Below are positions 30,701 to 38,830 of a DNA stretch of 62,948 bases, piece by piece. The notes beneath the pieces are model-generated. The model was not told the origin of the DNA and did not search any database. It saw only the letters and a list, made by a program, of their open reading frames with translations. Position 1 is the first letter of the stretch, and each line of letters starts with the position of its first letter. Source of the stretch: an uncultured Bacteroidota bacterium (lineage in GTDB: Bacteria > Bacteroidota > Bacteroidia > Chitinophagales > Chitinophagaceae). The stretch covers positions 1 through 62,948 of the forward strand of contig CAIYTT010000189.1 in assembly GCA_903929195.1 (NCBI GenBank), given 5' to 3'. Position numbers and translations under genes: made by a program.

Positions 30701-31203
30701 TAAATAATAGTTTATCTACTTTAATGGAAATTGCACAAATACAGCTTAATAAAGAAATTCCGCTTGATAATTGTGATATTGCCACTATAATAAATGACAT
30801 TACAAAACAACTGCAAGGGTCTATTTTTGAGAAAAAAGCAGTTATAATTAAAAATTTTGAAATAGATAAGATACAATATCCAAAAATATACTTAGAAAGT
30901 ATTTGCTATAATTTTATAAGTAATGCACTAAAATATTCAAGAAAAGATGTTACACCCGAAATTGTTATTTCTACTAAATTAATAAATAATAAAATTAAGA
31001 TTATTTTTAAAGATAATGGCTTGGGAATAAATATGGCAAAATATGGCAATAAAGTATTTAAACTAAATCAGGTTTTCCATACCGGCTACGATAGCAAAGG
31101 GGTGGGTTTGTATATTACAAAAACACAAGTAGAATCTATGGGTGGCACAATAGAAGTGAAAAGTAAAGTAAATGAAGGGAGCGAATTTATAGTTACCTTG
31201 TAA
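27775..31203 (+). CDS. Large multi-PAS sensor histidine kinase with an internal tandem duplication
   Basis: A 1142-residue protein without membrane segments. About seven PAS/PAC modules occupy residues 1-890, followed by a HisKA-type H-box (RIIAHNLRGPANN, His near 925) and a HATPase domain to the end (NFISNALKYS, KDNGLGINM, GVGLYITKTQVESMGG). Residues about 381-637 and 638-890 are an approximate tandem copy. Each begins EEQRYFYE, contains LRKWMIGK, continues with LKTSM.TF..AF.NSG and ends in an IxDIT PAC end. The HNLRGP form of the H-box is common in Bacteroidota. It lies between wecB and a heparinase-family gene, so it may sense a cue for surface polysaccharide, as inference. No receiver domain is attached. 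Confidence 0.9.
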   Translation: MINDSPEILDTIVNTLLQVGERVAEVSKDCLITKMWDRNGTNLNFKQEEYLGKKVSDFFGNAVFLQCENKIIETFSTGKNTYIEYVTLYNEKPRSYGLKFLNCHPDKNYLLVLIEILNKQTEIKLVEDKWKLALDAAGDGMWDLDLETDKISFSDKWWEIFGYEQDEIKTYKQWIANVHPEDSNNIYVKKIEKHLYSDKHVYSNEYRYKCKDGTYKWILSRGVVILKSIDGKPLRLIGIHTDITQLKNAEEKHKTTEEFLFNLLNNIQDGILVTDENQNIIFTNINFSKKYPDDIETNLLGKSMWERLEFSKTHHKDPEGFIKRVVEILDKKEKVLDEELYLNDGRIQKRDFLPLFINNKFKGEIWQFRDITEFKNTEKRFEEQRYFYEQILDSLEVDIAVFDADFRYLFLNKKAINDDNLRKWMIGKDDDEYITYRNKPIEIAIKRKENLKKAVEEKRIIEFEEKIPFQNGENIYFLRRIYPVFNKNGKMEFILGYGIKITDLVIAREELKTSMNTFSSAFENSGIGMALVGIAGNWLNVNKEVCKITGYSKEELLLLTFQDITHPDDLDADINLVGQMLRKEIHSYHLEKRYITKNKNIVWVLLTVSLVWKSEAEPNFFIAQIMDITKKKQLEKEIEEQRYFYESTLNNLPADIAVFAPDHRYLFVNKNAFKNEELRKWMIGKTDIDYAKYSNRPDSFVKDRFALYEKAEKERKETRMIERLVDKQGTVSHHLRLLRPIFNDDGAFEFIVAYGINVTELIEAQEALKTSMETFTNAFSNSGVGMALISPEGNWLDVNKVLCDISGYTKEELQQITYKDMSYYEDVDIDAELINQLFERKIESYSIEKRYVTKDKKILMIYLTVSSVWNTDGTPKFFIAQIIDITAKKELENNLAIQNKTLEAIRVSLVNKVTQLEELNRIIAHNLRGPANNIKMLAGVLKAKNNMGGDAEQTAMSEAFSMKEAIEFIDESSNSLNNSLSTLMEIAQIQLNKEIPLDNCDIATIINDITKQLQGSIFEKKAVIIKNFEIDKIQYPKIYLESICYNFISNALKYSRKDVTPEIVISTKLINNKIKIIFKDNGLGINMAKYGNKVFKLNQVFHTGYDSKGVGLYITKTQVESMGGTIEVKSKVNEGSEFIVTL

Positions 31204-31226
31204 AAAAATTTTGGTATTTGTGTTTT

Positions 31227-31470
31227 AATAATATCAATCCCGAAGTGATGGTATTATTGTAATAAAATTAATCTAAAATGATAGAAACCCCGATGGAGTG
31301 GTATTATTATAGAAAATATTAATTTCAATAACCCAAAAACCCTAAAAGGGTGGTATTATTTTATAATGTATGGGCAAATAATATCACCCTTCCAGGGTTT
31401 GTAACATTACTTATTGTATTCTGCAATAATAATATCATCCCTTGGGGATTAGTATTATAGAGATATTAAT
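31227..31470. repeat. Cluster of short intergenic inverted repeats
   Basis: Five degenerate copies of a small palindromic element lie between the histidine kinase and the heparinase-family gene. The forward form is a CCC...GGG core followed by TGGTATTATT (copies near 31227-31258, 31284-31310 and 31331-31362). The fourth is inverted (AATAATATCACCCTTCCAGGG, near 31376-31400). The fifth is nearly symmetrical (AATAATATCATCCC ... GGATTAGTATTAT, 31428-31458). Copies are separated by 20-35 unlike bases. No ORF with coding character is present. It resembles the abundant small repeats between genes in many Bacteroidota genomes; the function is unknown. Confidence 0.75.
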
Positions 31471-31509
31471 AGTTTCACGTTATTTACATACACGCATTAA
31501 ACACAAAAA

Positions 31510-33396
31510 ATGTTTAGAAAAATAAAAAATACCATTAACCTTATTAATAATATGGGCTGGCGATATGTTGGTTTCCGTATTAAACATTTAATATTAGGTA
31601 AAACAGGTATTTTGAAAAAGAAATATCCCCAAGCACCACCTTTAATACAATACATTCGTTTAGAAGAATGGAAAGAACAGAAGACTGTTTTCTTTTTTAA
31701 AGACAAAGAATCATTATCAATAACGAGAAATGAAAATGAAATATTAAAACAACAATTTGAAAATATAAGGCAGGGCATCTTTCTTTTATTTAATAGTTTG
31801 CCAACAGACTTAGGACAAGACTACGATTGGGTTACGAACCCTGATACTGCTTATAAATATGACATCAACAAGCATTGGACAGAAATTGCAGATATGTCTA
31901 AAGAAGCCGGTGATATTAAATATGTATGGGAAAAATCAAGATTTTCTTATATCTATGAAATTATAAGGTACGACTACCATTATAATACAAATTGCTCTAA
32001 AATGGTTTTTGATGATATGGAATCTTGGATAGATAGCAATCCGGTAAACTGCGGGCCTAATTATCGCTGTAGCCAAGAAATGTCTATTAGAGTATTAAAT
32101 TGGGTATTTGCTTTACATTATTATCGCAATTCCAAACACCTTACTGACGCATTTTTTAGTAAAGTGCAATATGCCATTTATTGGCAAATGAAGCATGTTT
32201 ACGATAATATTGATTTTTCTAGAATTGCAGTTCGTAATAATCATGCCATTACTGAAACACTAACTTTGTATCTTATAGGTATCTATTTTCCTACATTTCC
32301 AAATGTAGCAATATGGAAACAGAAGGGGAAACAATGGTTTGAGGAAGAAGTAACTTATCAAGTTTATAATGATGGTACTTTCTTACAATTTGCAATGAAT
32401 TATCATAGGGTTGTGGTACAATTATTAACATGGGCAATTGTATTATCCGAGAAAAACTGTGAAAGATTTGCAGATGTTGTTTATGACAGAGCAAAAAAGT
32501 CAGTTGTCTTTTTACGCACTTGCATGATTGATGAGAGTGGCTTGCTACCCAATTACGGACATAATGACGGTGCATTGTTTTTTAAATTAAATAATAATGA
32601 ATATCGCGATTACAGACCTCAATTAGATGCACTTGCCGCAGTATTAAATTTGGATATAAGCCTAAATAGTTGTGAAGACAGTGAATGGTATGGCATTAAA
32701 AACAAAAAGAATACAGCATTAGATATAAATTTTGCTTTGCATCTATTTCCTGCCGGTGGTTATTATATAATAAGAGAAAAAGATACACTTACTTTTATTA
32801 GGTGTGGTAGCCATAAAGACAGACCGCATCAGGCAGATAATCTGCATGTGGATATATGGTATAAAGGAGAAAATGTACTAGTGGATGCCGGTAGCTATAA
32901 ATACAATACCGATGATGAAACGCTACGGTATTTTAATGGTACACAGGCACATAACACAGTTATGATAGGCAATAATGACCAAATGCTAAAAGGAGGCAGG
33001 TTTATATGGTATTATTGGTCGCAATGTAAGCAGGCAAGCCTTACAGAAACGAATGATGATTATGTATTTGAAGGTGTTATCAATGCATTTATTTACTTAA
33101 ATAAAAACATTTTACACAAACGCACCCTTGTAAAGCAGAAAAATAAGCTTCACTGGCAAATAAAAGACGAAATAGTAAATATGCCTATAGGCAGTAAAAT
33201 GCTTCAATTATGGCATACACCACTTCAATTAAATTGTAACCTAAGTATTAATGCTATCTGCAAACAAAACACGATACTGAAACCCAATATTAAAGAAGGG
33301 TGGTCTTCCTCCTTATACGGGCAAAAAGAAACGACTAAAGAACTCATTTTTGAAACAAGCGAAGCGGAAATAAGTACAGATATAGCTATTTATTAA
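31510..33396 (+). CDS. Heparinase II/III-family protein
   Basis: A 628-residue protein. An alpha-helical toroid-like N-terminal half has the substrate-groove pattern RVLNWVFALHYY and NNHAITETLTLYLIGIYFP. The C-terminal beta-sandwich half (from about residue 410) carries the heparinase II/III signature: RPHQADNLHVDIWYKGENVLVDAG and YFNGTQAHNTVMI, with the conserved histidine and aspartate. Members beside bi-domain oxidoreductases and sugar epimerases are thought to act in capsule synthesis or remodelling rather than scavenging. No clear signal peptide is seen. Its last four bases overlap the end of the convergent hemerythrin gene. Confidence 0.88.
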   Translation: MFRKIKNTINLINNMGWRYVGFRIKHLILGKTGILKKKYPQAPPLIQYIRLEEWKEQKTVFFFKDKESLSITRNENEILKQQFENIRQGIFLLFNSLPTDLGQDYDWVTNPDTAYKYDINKHWTEIADMSKEAGDIKYVWEKSRFSYIYEIIRYDYHYNTNCSKMVFDDMESWIDSNPVNCGPNYRCSQEMSIRVLNWVFALHYYRNSKHLTDAFFSKVQYAIYWQMKHVYDNIDFSRIAVRNNHAITETLTLYLIGIYFPTFPNVAIWKQKGKQWFEEEVTYQVYNDGTFLQFAMNYHRVVVQLLTWAIVLSEKNCERFADVVYDRAKKSVVFLRTCMIDESGLLPNYGHNDGALFFKLNNNEYRDYRPQLDALAAVLNLDISLNSCEDSEWYGIKNKKNTALDINFALHLFPAGGYYIIREKDTLTFIRCGSHKDRPHQADNLHVDIWYKGENVLVDAGSYKYNTDDETLRYFNGTQAHNTVMIGNNDQMLKGGRFIWYYWSQCKQASLTETNDDYVFEGVINAFIYLNKNILHKRTLVKQKNKLHWQIKDEIVNMPIGSKMLQLWHTPLQLNCNLSINAICKQNTILKPNIKEGWSSSLYGQKETTKELIFETSEAEISTDIAIY

Positions 33397-33923
33397 ACAT
33401 TAATAGTAAGCGTTTCAAGTAAATCGGTAAAGTCTTTTTTCTTTGTTTCACCTAAATCACGGTCTAAATCCATGAAGCGGTAATAAATATTTTCCAATTC
33501 ATCATCGGTAAATAAGGTATAGGCACTTTGGAAAAGTTCTTCGTTTTCAACGGCAATATGGTCTAATAAAGCTTCGGCATATTCATCAATTTTTTGTGAA
33601 GCTTCTTGGTATTTTTGTTCTTCAAAATCGGCTTCAATGGCTCTTAGTATTTCTCTGAAATATTCATGATTTTCAAACATTTCTTTAAGAATACCATCCG
33701 CTAATAGTTCATTTTTCTTAGCCATCTCCGGAAACAGAATTTCTTCTTCTTTATGGTGGTGGTATTGGTCGGAATAGACCCTGAAAAAACGAATCAATTC
33801 GCTTATTATCAGTTCGTACTCTTCATTGTTTTTGTCAATAAGATTTTTTGCATTTTTTGCAATTTCTAATGCATTTTGTATAATGGTATGTTCATCATAC
33901 AGTGTTTTAAGCGAATTATTCAT
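33393..33923 (-). CDS. Hemerythrin/HHE-domain protein
   Basis: A 176-residue all-helical protein with the hemerythrin metal-ligand pattern: H-x-x-x near the start (DEHTII), the cluster YHHHKEEEILFPEMAKK (histidines and glutamate near 55-65), ENHEYFREIL and DHIAVENEELF. These positions bind a di-iron centre that handles O2 or NO. It lies 17 bases downstream of the SDR gene and is the last gene of a four-gene minus-strand unit (MocA-like, XdhC-like, SDR, this). An oxygen or NO scavenging role would suit the oxygen-sensitive Fe-S enzymes of the adjacent operon, but that link is inference. Confidence 0.85.
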   Translation of the reverse strand: MNNSLKTLYDEHTIIQNALEIAKNAKNLIDKNNEEYELIISELIRFFRVYSDQYHHHKEEEILFPEMAKKNELLADGILKEMFENHEYFREILRAIEADFEEQKYQEASQKIDEYAEALLDHIAVENEELFQSAYTLFTDDELENIYYRFMDLDRDLGETKKKDFTDLLETLTINV

Positions 33924-33940
33924 ATTTTCAATTTAGTTTT

Positions 33941-34681
33941 TTACATATTAGCCCCAATACTTTTACCGCCATCTACATAAATGGTTTGTCCGGTAATAAA
34001 TTGTGTGTCTGCTTTTGCCAAAAAAGCTACTGCATTTGCCACATCGTTGGGTGTACCCATCGTTTTAGACGGCTGTGCATCTATCAGTTTTTGCAATACT
34101 TCTGTAGTTAGTTTTTGGGTAAGAGGAGTATCTATTAAACCGGGAGCAATAGCATTAACGCTCACATTATATTTGCCTAATTCTAAAGCAAGTACTCTGG
34201 TAAGAGCTACTACGCCTGCTTTTGAAGCAGAGTAATTACTTTGTCCTCTATTGCCCAGCCACGCCCTTGACGCAATGTTAACGATTCTGCCGCTTTTTTG
34301 TTCTTTCATTAGTATAGCAGCTTCGCGACACATGAGCCAAGTACCTTTTAAATTTACATTTATAACTGCATCAAAATCATCTACACTCATGTTCCATATT
34401 AAATTATCTTTAATGATTCCGGCATTATTTACAAGAGCATCAATAGTAGTATGAGTTGTTTTTATAGTTGCAAACAGTTCTTTTACTTGGTCTTCTTTGC
34501 AAATGTTTATTAGTTTATACTCTATATTACTTACACCGAATTCAGCAATTAAATCAGTTTCGGCATTTGCATCAATATCAACTGCAACTACATAAAATCC
34601 ATCAGCTATCATTTTTTTGCAGATAGCTCTACCAATTCCTTTAGCTGCGCCGGTTACTATGGCAAGTGGTTTTGTATTCAT
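33941..34681 (-). CDS. Short-chain dehydrogenase/reductase (FabG-like)
   Basis: A 246-residue classical SDR. Cofactor motif TGAAKGIGR at residues 11-19, NNAG near 86-89, catalytic serine in NIASRAWLG and YSASKAG near 152-158 (Tyr and Lys of the active site), with the C-terminal dimer segment ending VDGGKSIGANM. The closest functional class is 3-oxoacyl-ACP or 3-hydroxyacyl-CoA dehydrogenase. Its start codon overlaps the stop of the XdhC-like gene by four bases, so the two are translationally coupled. It could serve the aromatic pathway as an acyl-CoA dehydrogenase; the substrate is not shown by sequence. Confidence 0.85.
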   Translation of the reverse strand: MNTKPLAIVTGAAKGIGRAICKKMIADGFYVVAVDIDANAETDLIAEFGVSNIEYKLINICKEDQVKELFATIKTTHTTIDALVNNAGIIKDNLIWNMSVDDFDAVINVNLKGTWLMCREAAILMKEQKSGRIVNIASRAWLGNRGQSNYSASKAGVVALTRVLALELGKYNVSVNAIAPGLIDTPLTQKLTTEVLQKLIDAQPSKTMGTPNDVANAVAFLAKADTQFITGQTIYVDGGKSIGANM

Positions 34682-35448
34682 TTTATATTTACTTTATTTT
34701 TTACAGATATTAATTTAGCCAATATGCTAATAGCTATTTCTTCGGGTCCTTCAGCCCCAATGTCTATACCCATGGGCATATCCACTTTTTCCATTTCTTC
34801 CTCTGTGGCAATGTCTTCTTCTAAAAACAATCGTATGGTTACCTCAATTTTTCGCATACTACCTATCATTCCTAAATAACAATGTGGTTGTTTAAGACAA
34901 TAAGATAGTATAATCCTATCTATGGGGTGGCTATAGGTCATTATAGTAATGTAGGTATTTTCATCAAAAAGTAATTGGGGTAAAATTGTTTTAAAATCGC
35001 TATAAATCTTTTTTACACCTTCAATGGTAACTTCATCTATATAATCTTGCCTATCGTCAATAATGGTAATATCAAAATTAAAATCTTTGGCTCTGTTAGC
35101 AAGAGCAATGCCGGTATGGCCTGCACCAAAAATATACAGTTTATTTTTTTTCAATACCGGTTCTATATAAATATCTATACTACCGCCGCAGCACATATCT
35201 AATTGTTTTAGTAAGTCGTAATGTATGTGTATAGGTTCTTTAGTTTGGAGTACCAATAAAGCATCTTCAATAATTTTTTTTTCAACCCTACCACCACCAA
35301 TTGTTCCAAATATTTTACCATTGGGATACACTAACATTTTTGCCCCTTTGGCACGCGGCACAGAGCCTTTAGTATTTGTAATGATACAAAGGGCAAAATC
35401 AAGATTATTATTCTTGTCTTCCGTAATTTTTTCAAAAACATCTATCAC
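34678..35448 (-). CDS. XdhC-family molybdenum-hydroxylase maturation factor
   Basis: XdhC/PaoD-like proteins bind the sulfurated molybdenum cofactor and load it into enzymes of the xanthine dehydrogenase family. The 256-residue protein has the N-terminal XdhC domain (TNTKGSVPRAKGAKMLV, FGTIGGGRVE, DMCCGGSIDIYIEP with the conserved Cys pair). The C-terminal Rossmann domain carries IFGAGHTGIALANRAKDF and the final MGIDIGAEGPEEIAISILAKL. It overlaps the MocA-like gene by four bases on one side and the SDR gene on the other. No molybdenum hydroxylase structural genes are in this window. Confidence 0.9.
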   Translation of the reverse strand: MIDVFEKITEDKNNNLDFALCIITNTKGSVPRAKGAKMLVYPNGKIFGTIGGGRVEKKIIEDALLVLQTKEPIHIHYDLLKQLDMCCGGSIDIYIEPVLKKNKLYIFGAGHTGIALANRAKDFNFDITIIDDRQDYIDEVTIEGVKKIYSDFKTILPQLLFDENTYITIMTYSHPIDRIILSYCLKQPHCYLGMIGSMRKIEVTIRLFLEEDIATEEEMEKVDMPMGIDIGAEGPEEIAISILAKLISVKNKVNIK

Positions 35449-36065
35449 AAATAATCTTTTATTTTATTGTTTTTTAGTATATATTTTTCGTAATCTCCGG
35501 GAGTATTTATATTCATTAAGCAGTTATCATCATTTGTTGTAAGCCTGTATCTAGTATAAGGTTTTAGTACGTTTTGCAGTGTGTGGTCGTATTCAGTTAC
35601 GGTGAGCAAGTTATCTATTATCGTTTTAGAAATAAGAACAGGATGTCCGCCTTTTTCATTGTATTGGGGTGTTATATATTCAGCGTTATCTTTTGCCAGC
35701 CATAAATCATTTAATAGTTCAGCAGTAATAAAAGGGTTATCTATATTTTGTATATAACAAAATGCAGCATCGGGGTAGGGTTTTAAGCCTAATTGTATAG
35801 AATACAATCTACCTCTTTCCGGGAAATAATTGTTTATGATTTGTGCATTTGTTTCATAAAAAATCTTTTCATTTATTTCAATATTAATATTTTTTACAAC
35901 AATAATTTTTGCAATACAAGCTTTTTTATATACATTTATTAAGTGTTGTAAAAAGGTAATATCTTCATTAAACTTCAATAAAGCTTTCGGCGAATTCATT
36001 CTTACAGACATACCACCTGAAAGCATTATACAAATAGCATTTTTACTTTGCTGCACAGTATCCAT
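35445..36065 (-). CDS. MocA-like molybdenum cofactor cytidylyltransferase
   Basis: A 206-residue nucleotidyltransferase of the MobA/MocA type. MocA makes the molybdopterin cytosine dinucleotide cofactor used by molybdenum hydroxylases. The nucleotide-binding loop is slightly divergent (LSGGMSVRMNSPKALLKF), followed by IQNIDNPFIT for the metal-binding Asp, GGHPVLIS and a C-terminal NINTPGDYEKY typical of the family. The start is the ATG that places this loop 13 residues from the N-terminus; the longest frame has a 33-residue extension unlike the family. It is the first gene of the minus-strand unit divergent from the benzoyl-CoA operon. Confidence 0.8.
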   Translation of the reverse strand: MDTVQQSKNAICIMLSGGMSVRMNSPKALLKFNEDITFLQHLINVYKKACIAKIIVVKNINIEINEKIFYETNAQIINNYFPERGRLYSIQLGLKPYPDAAFCYIQNIDNPFITAELLNDLWLAKDNAEYITPQYNEKGGHPVLISKTIIDNLLTVTEYDHTLQNVLKPYTRYRLTTNDDNCLMNINTPGDYEKYILKNNKIKDYL

Positions 36066-36172
36066 ACTAAATAAAAATGATGAAAAAGTATTTAAAAAAC
36101 CAAGAACTCTATAAAATAATTTATATGCAATAATAGAACGGATACGATTTTTTGTTGCTGACAAAAATCATT

Positions 36173-36202
36173 CAAATCTATGATAGTAATCATAATACAA
36201 AA
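36173..36202 (-). promoter_or_regulatory. Promoter for the mocA-xdhC-SDR-hemerythrin unit
   Basis: On the minus strand TTTTG is followed after 17 bases by TAGATTTG, an exact -7 consensus, about 108 bases before the MocA-like start. The spacer is two bases shorter than usual. Confidence 0.45.
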
Positions 36203-36227
36203 GATAAACTATTCTGAAATTGCACTA

Positions 36228-36267
36228 TTATTTCACCCCGAAGAAAATGTTGGATTTTCTGAAATAA
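36228..36267 (+). promoter_or_regulatory. Nested inverted repeat in the bcr operon leader
   Basis: An inner hairpin AGAAAAT / ATTTTCT with a five-base loop (36242-36260) is continued by an outer pair TTATTTC (36228-36234) and GAAATAA (36261-36267). A seven-base bulge ACCCCGA lies on the left side only. Altogether 14 base pairs end 11 bases before the bcrC start codon. It could be an operator or an mRNA structure covering the ribosome-binding region. No clear TAnnTTTG element was found for the operon in this 100-base stretch. Confidence 0.4.
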
Positions 36268-36278
36268 AAACAACTTAA

Positions 36279-37457
36279 ATGATGAAACAAGCCCCCGAAC
36301 GCTTGACCGCATTGTTAGATGAATGTAAAACACTCGCATTCGATCTTAATTTTACTTATGCAAAACAATGGAAGTCAAAATCTAAATACAGACTATTAGT
36401 TGGCTATTTGCCAATATATGTGCCAAGAGAAATAATACATGCTGCCAATGGTATGCCGGTAGGCATAATTGGGGTGGGCGACCGTAAGCAAATTATTAAA
36501 GGCGATGCGTATTATCAGTCTTATATATGCCACCTGCCTCGTGGTATAATAGAAATGGTTTTAGATACCAATTTAGATACTTTCGATGGCTTTTTATTCC
36601 CTTCTATTTGCGATTGTGTACGCAATTTAAGCGGTATGTTTAAACTGGCTAAGAAAGGTAAATTCTCCAGATATTTCGACTACCCGCAGAATTTCGAGAA
36701 ACATATAGGTGGTACATTTTACAGGGAATTAATTGAAACGGTTATACACGACATGTTTTTAATTAACGACATGAAGATTACTACACAGCATTTAAATGAC
36801 TCTATAGCATTATATAACCGTAATAGGGAATTGATAGAAATGATATATAATATTCGACAAGAATTTCCTTGGAGGCTTTCTGCTGTTGATACCTATCATA
36901 TAATTAGGGCAGGTATGGTTATTAATGTTGAAAAACATAACGAAATACTTGAAGAAATAGTAGCCTTGATAGACAATGATTTTGGTGAACCAATGGATAA
37001 TATTAGAGTGGTAATATCGGGTTCTTTCTGCGAACAACCACCTATAGGAATGATAAAATCTATTGAAATGGCCGGTTGTTATATTGTAGATGACGACTTT
37101 ATGCTGGGCTCAAGATGGATAAACGGTGGAATAAATAATACTAGTGCCGACCCATTAAACGAAATAGTAAATTCTTTTTTAACACAAAGTGCACCCTCAT
37201 CTGCTATTTACGATGTAGGCAACCCGAAAAGTGCAAGGTTAGTAAGCCAAGTAAGAAACAGAAAGGCTGACGGCGTTATATTTTGTGCGGCAAGCTTCTG
37301 CGACCCGGCATTGTTAGACAGACCGGACTTGCAGAAAGGTTGCGATGATGCAGGTATAGCACATATTAATTTCCAGTTTCACGAAAACACAGGTCAATTC
37401 AAAGTAATAAAAGAACAAGCGGGTACCTTCTCCGATTCCATAAAACTTTGGGTATAA
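36279..37457 (+). CDS. bcrC: Benzoyl-CoA reductase subunit C
   Basis: BcrC and BcrB form the catalytic half of class I benzoyl-CoA reductase, which dearomatises benzoyl-CoA to cyclohexa-1,5-diene-1-carbonyl-CoA, driven by ATP hydrolysis in BcrA and BcrD. The 392-residue protein belongs to the HgdB/2-hydroxyacyl-CoA dehydratase D superfamily and has the BcrC length. Candidate Fe-S cysteines are C84 (SYICHLPRG) and C111/C113 (FPSICDCVRNLSG). Other family segments are VISGSFCEQPP near 250, MLGSRWINGG and FCAASFCDPALLDRPDLQKGCDDAGI. It is the first gene of the plus-strand operon, with bcrB 49 bases on. The order C-B-A-D is that of Thauera. The neighbours dch, had and oah make the benzoyl-CoA assignment much stronger than a generic dehydratase call. 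Confidence 0.9.
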   Translation: MMKQAPERLTALLDECKTLAFDLNFTYAKQWKSKSKYRLLVGYLPIYVPREIIHAANGMPVGIIGVGDRKQIIKGDAYYQSYICHLPRGIIEMVLDTNLDTFDGFLFPSICDCVRNLSGMFKLAKKGKFSRYFDYPQNFEKHIGGTFYRELIETVIHDMFLINDMKITTQHLNDSIALYNRNRELIEMIYNIRQEFPWRLSAVDTYHIIRAGMVINVEKHNEILEEIVALIDNDFGEPMDNIRVVISGSFCEQPPIGMIKSIEMAGCYIVDDDFMLGSRWINGGINNTSADPLNEIVNSFLTQSAPSSAIYDVGNPKSARLVSQVRNRKADGVIFCAASFCDPALLDRPDLQKGCDDAGIAHINFQFHENTGQFKVIKEQAGTFSDSIKLWV

Positions 37458-37506
37458 TACGCTAATAGTATAAAAATATTTTTAACATTATTTAATATAA
37501 ATAAAG

Positions 37507-38808
37507 ATGAGCAATCCTAAAGAAGCAATTAAGGAAAAAAGCATGGTGATTCAAAAAGAGATGCTTGCAAATCTCTTTACAGAATTGAGCAATGCCAAAG
37601 AAAATGGTAAGAAAGTGGTTTACACCTTTGTACCCGGCAACCTCACAGAGTTAATACTCGCCATGGACATGCTTCCGGTTTACCCTGAAATTAATGCCTT
37701 ACAATCGGGTATGCGTAAAAAATCGGGTTCTTATATAAAAGATGCCGAGAAAATGGGCTTTTCAGAAGATGTATGTACTTACGTAAAATGTGATATTGGC
37801 ATGATGCTTAATGGTAACATTGGCCCAACAGGTGAAAAACTACCCGACCCCGATTTACTTTTATTAAGTTATACCGGTTGTTTTACCTTCTTGAAATGGT
37901 TCGAGAATTTGGAACGATTATATCCCGGGGTTGAAATTGCAATGTTACATACCCCTTACCAAGAAGATGGGGTAATAACAGAAGAGCAAATTACATATAT
38001 GGTAAAACAGCTTAAAGAAGATGTAATACCTAAAATGGAAAAAGTAGCGGGTAAAAAATTAGATTACGACCGCTTAGGCAAAATGCTTGATAATGCTGCT
38101 AAGGCAGAAGATTTATGGGTTAAAGTATTAGATACAGCTAAAAACAGACCCTCGCCCATAGATTCTTATTTTGCCGGTGTTTACTATATGGGCCCTTTGA
38201 ATACAGCATTTAGAGGTACCGAAGAAGCTGTAAGCTACTACGAAGAATTATTGAAAGAAGTTACCGACCGCATGAATTTAGGCTTATGCCCGGTAACACC
38301 TGAGGGAGAAATGAAAGAAGAGAAATTTAGATTAGTAGTAGAAGGTCCGCCAAACTGGACCAACTTCCGTGAATTCTGGAAAATATTTTATGATATGGGT
38401 GCGGTAATTGTAGCTTCTACCTATACCAAAGTAGGCGGGTTATACGACCAAGGCTTTAGGCACGAATCGGGCAAGCCATTAGAAAGTTTGGCAAAATATT
38501 GCATGGGTTGCTATACTAATTTGAATTTACCACAAAGAGTAGATTTAATAGAACACTATATAAAAGAATTTAAAGCAGATGGTTTCTTAATTAATTCCAT
38601 AAAAAGCTGCAATTCTTTTTCTGCCGGTCAATTATTAATGATGCGCGAAGTAGAACAAAGATGCGGTATTCCGGTTGGCTTTATTGAAAGTGATTTAGTG
38701 GACCCTCGTTATTTTTCGTATGCAAATATTAAAAACCGATTAGAGTCTTATTTCCAAATGTTAGGACAGCGTAAAACAATTTTGGAGCAGGAAGAAGTAA
38801 ATGCTTAA
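37507..38808 (+). CDS. bcrB: Benzoyl-CoA reductase subunit B
   Basis: The second catalytic subunit of class I benzoyl-CoA reductase, 433 residues, again of the HgdB-type fold. Candidate Fe-S ligands are C90 and C95 (SEDVCTYVKCDIG) and C125 (SYTGCFTFLKWFE). Further family blocks are VEGPPNWTNFREFWKIF, CMGCYTNLNLPQRV and SIKSCNSFSAGQLLMMREVEQRCGIP. With BcrC it would bind benzoyl-CoA and two [4Fe-4S] clusters that receive electrons from the BcrAD activator. It has 22 bases to bcrA. In isolation it might be mistaken for a 2-hydroxyacyl-CoA dehydratase subunit; the operon makes BcrB the best reading. Confidence 0.9.
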   Translation: MSNPKEAIKEKSMVIQKEMLANLFTELSNAKENGKKVVYTFVPGNLTELILAMDMLPVYPEINALQSGMRKKSGSYIKDAEKMGFSEDVCTYVKCDIGMMLNGNIGPTGEKLPDPDLLLLSYTGCFTFLKWFENLERLYPGVEIAMLHTPYQEDGVITEEQITYMVKQLKEDVIPKMEKVAGKKLDYDRLGKMLDNAAKAEDLWVKVLDTAKNRPSPIDSYFAGVYYMGPLNTAFRGTEEAVSYYEELLKEVTDRMNLGLCPVTPEGEMKEEKFRLVVEGPPNWTNFREFWKIFYDMGAVIVASTYTKVGGLYDQGFRHESGKPLESLAKYCMGCYTNLNLPQRVDLIEHYIKEFKADGFLINSIKSCNSFSAGQLLMMREVEQRCGIPVGFIESDLVDPRYFSYANIKNRLESYFQMLGQRKTILEQEEVNA

Positions 38809-38830
38809 TTAAAAAATAAAATTTTTTAAA

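Noticed and set aside
31227-31470. Repeat block considered as a CRISPR array
   Set aside because: Copies vary in sequence, at least one is inverted and spacers are unequal. No cas genes are nearby.
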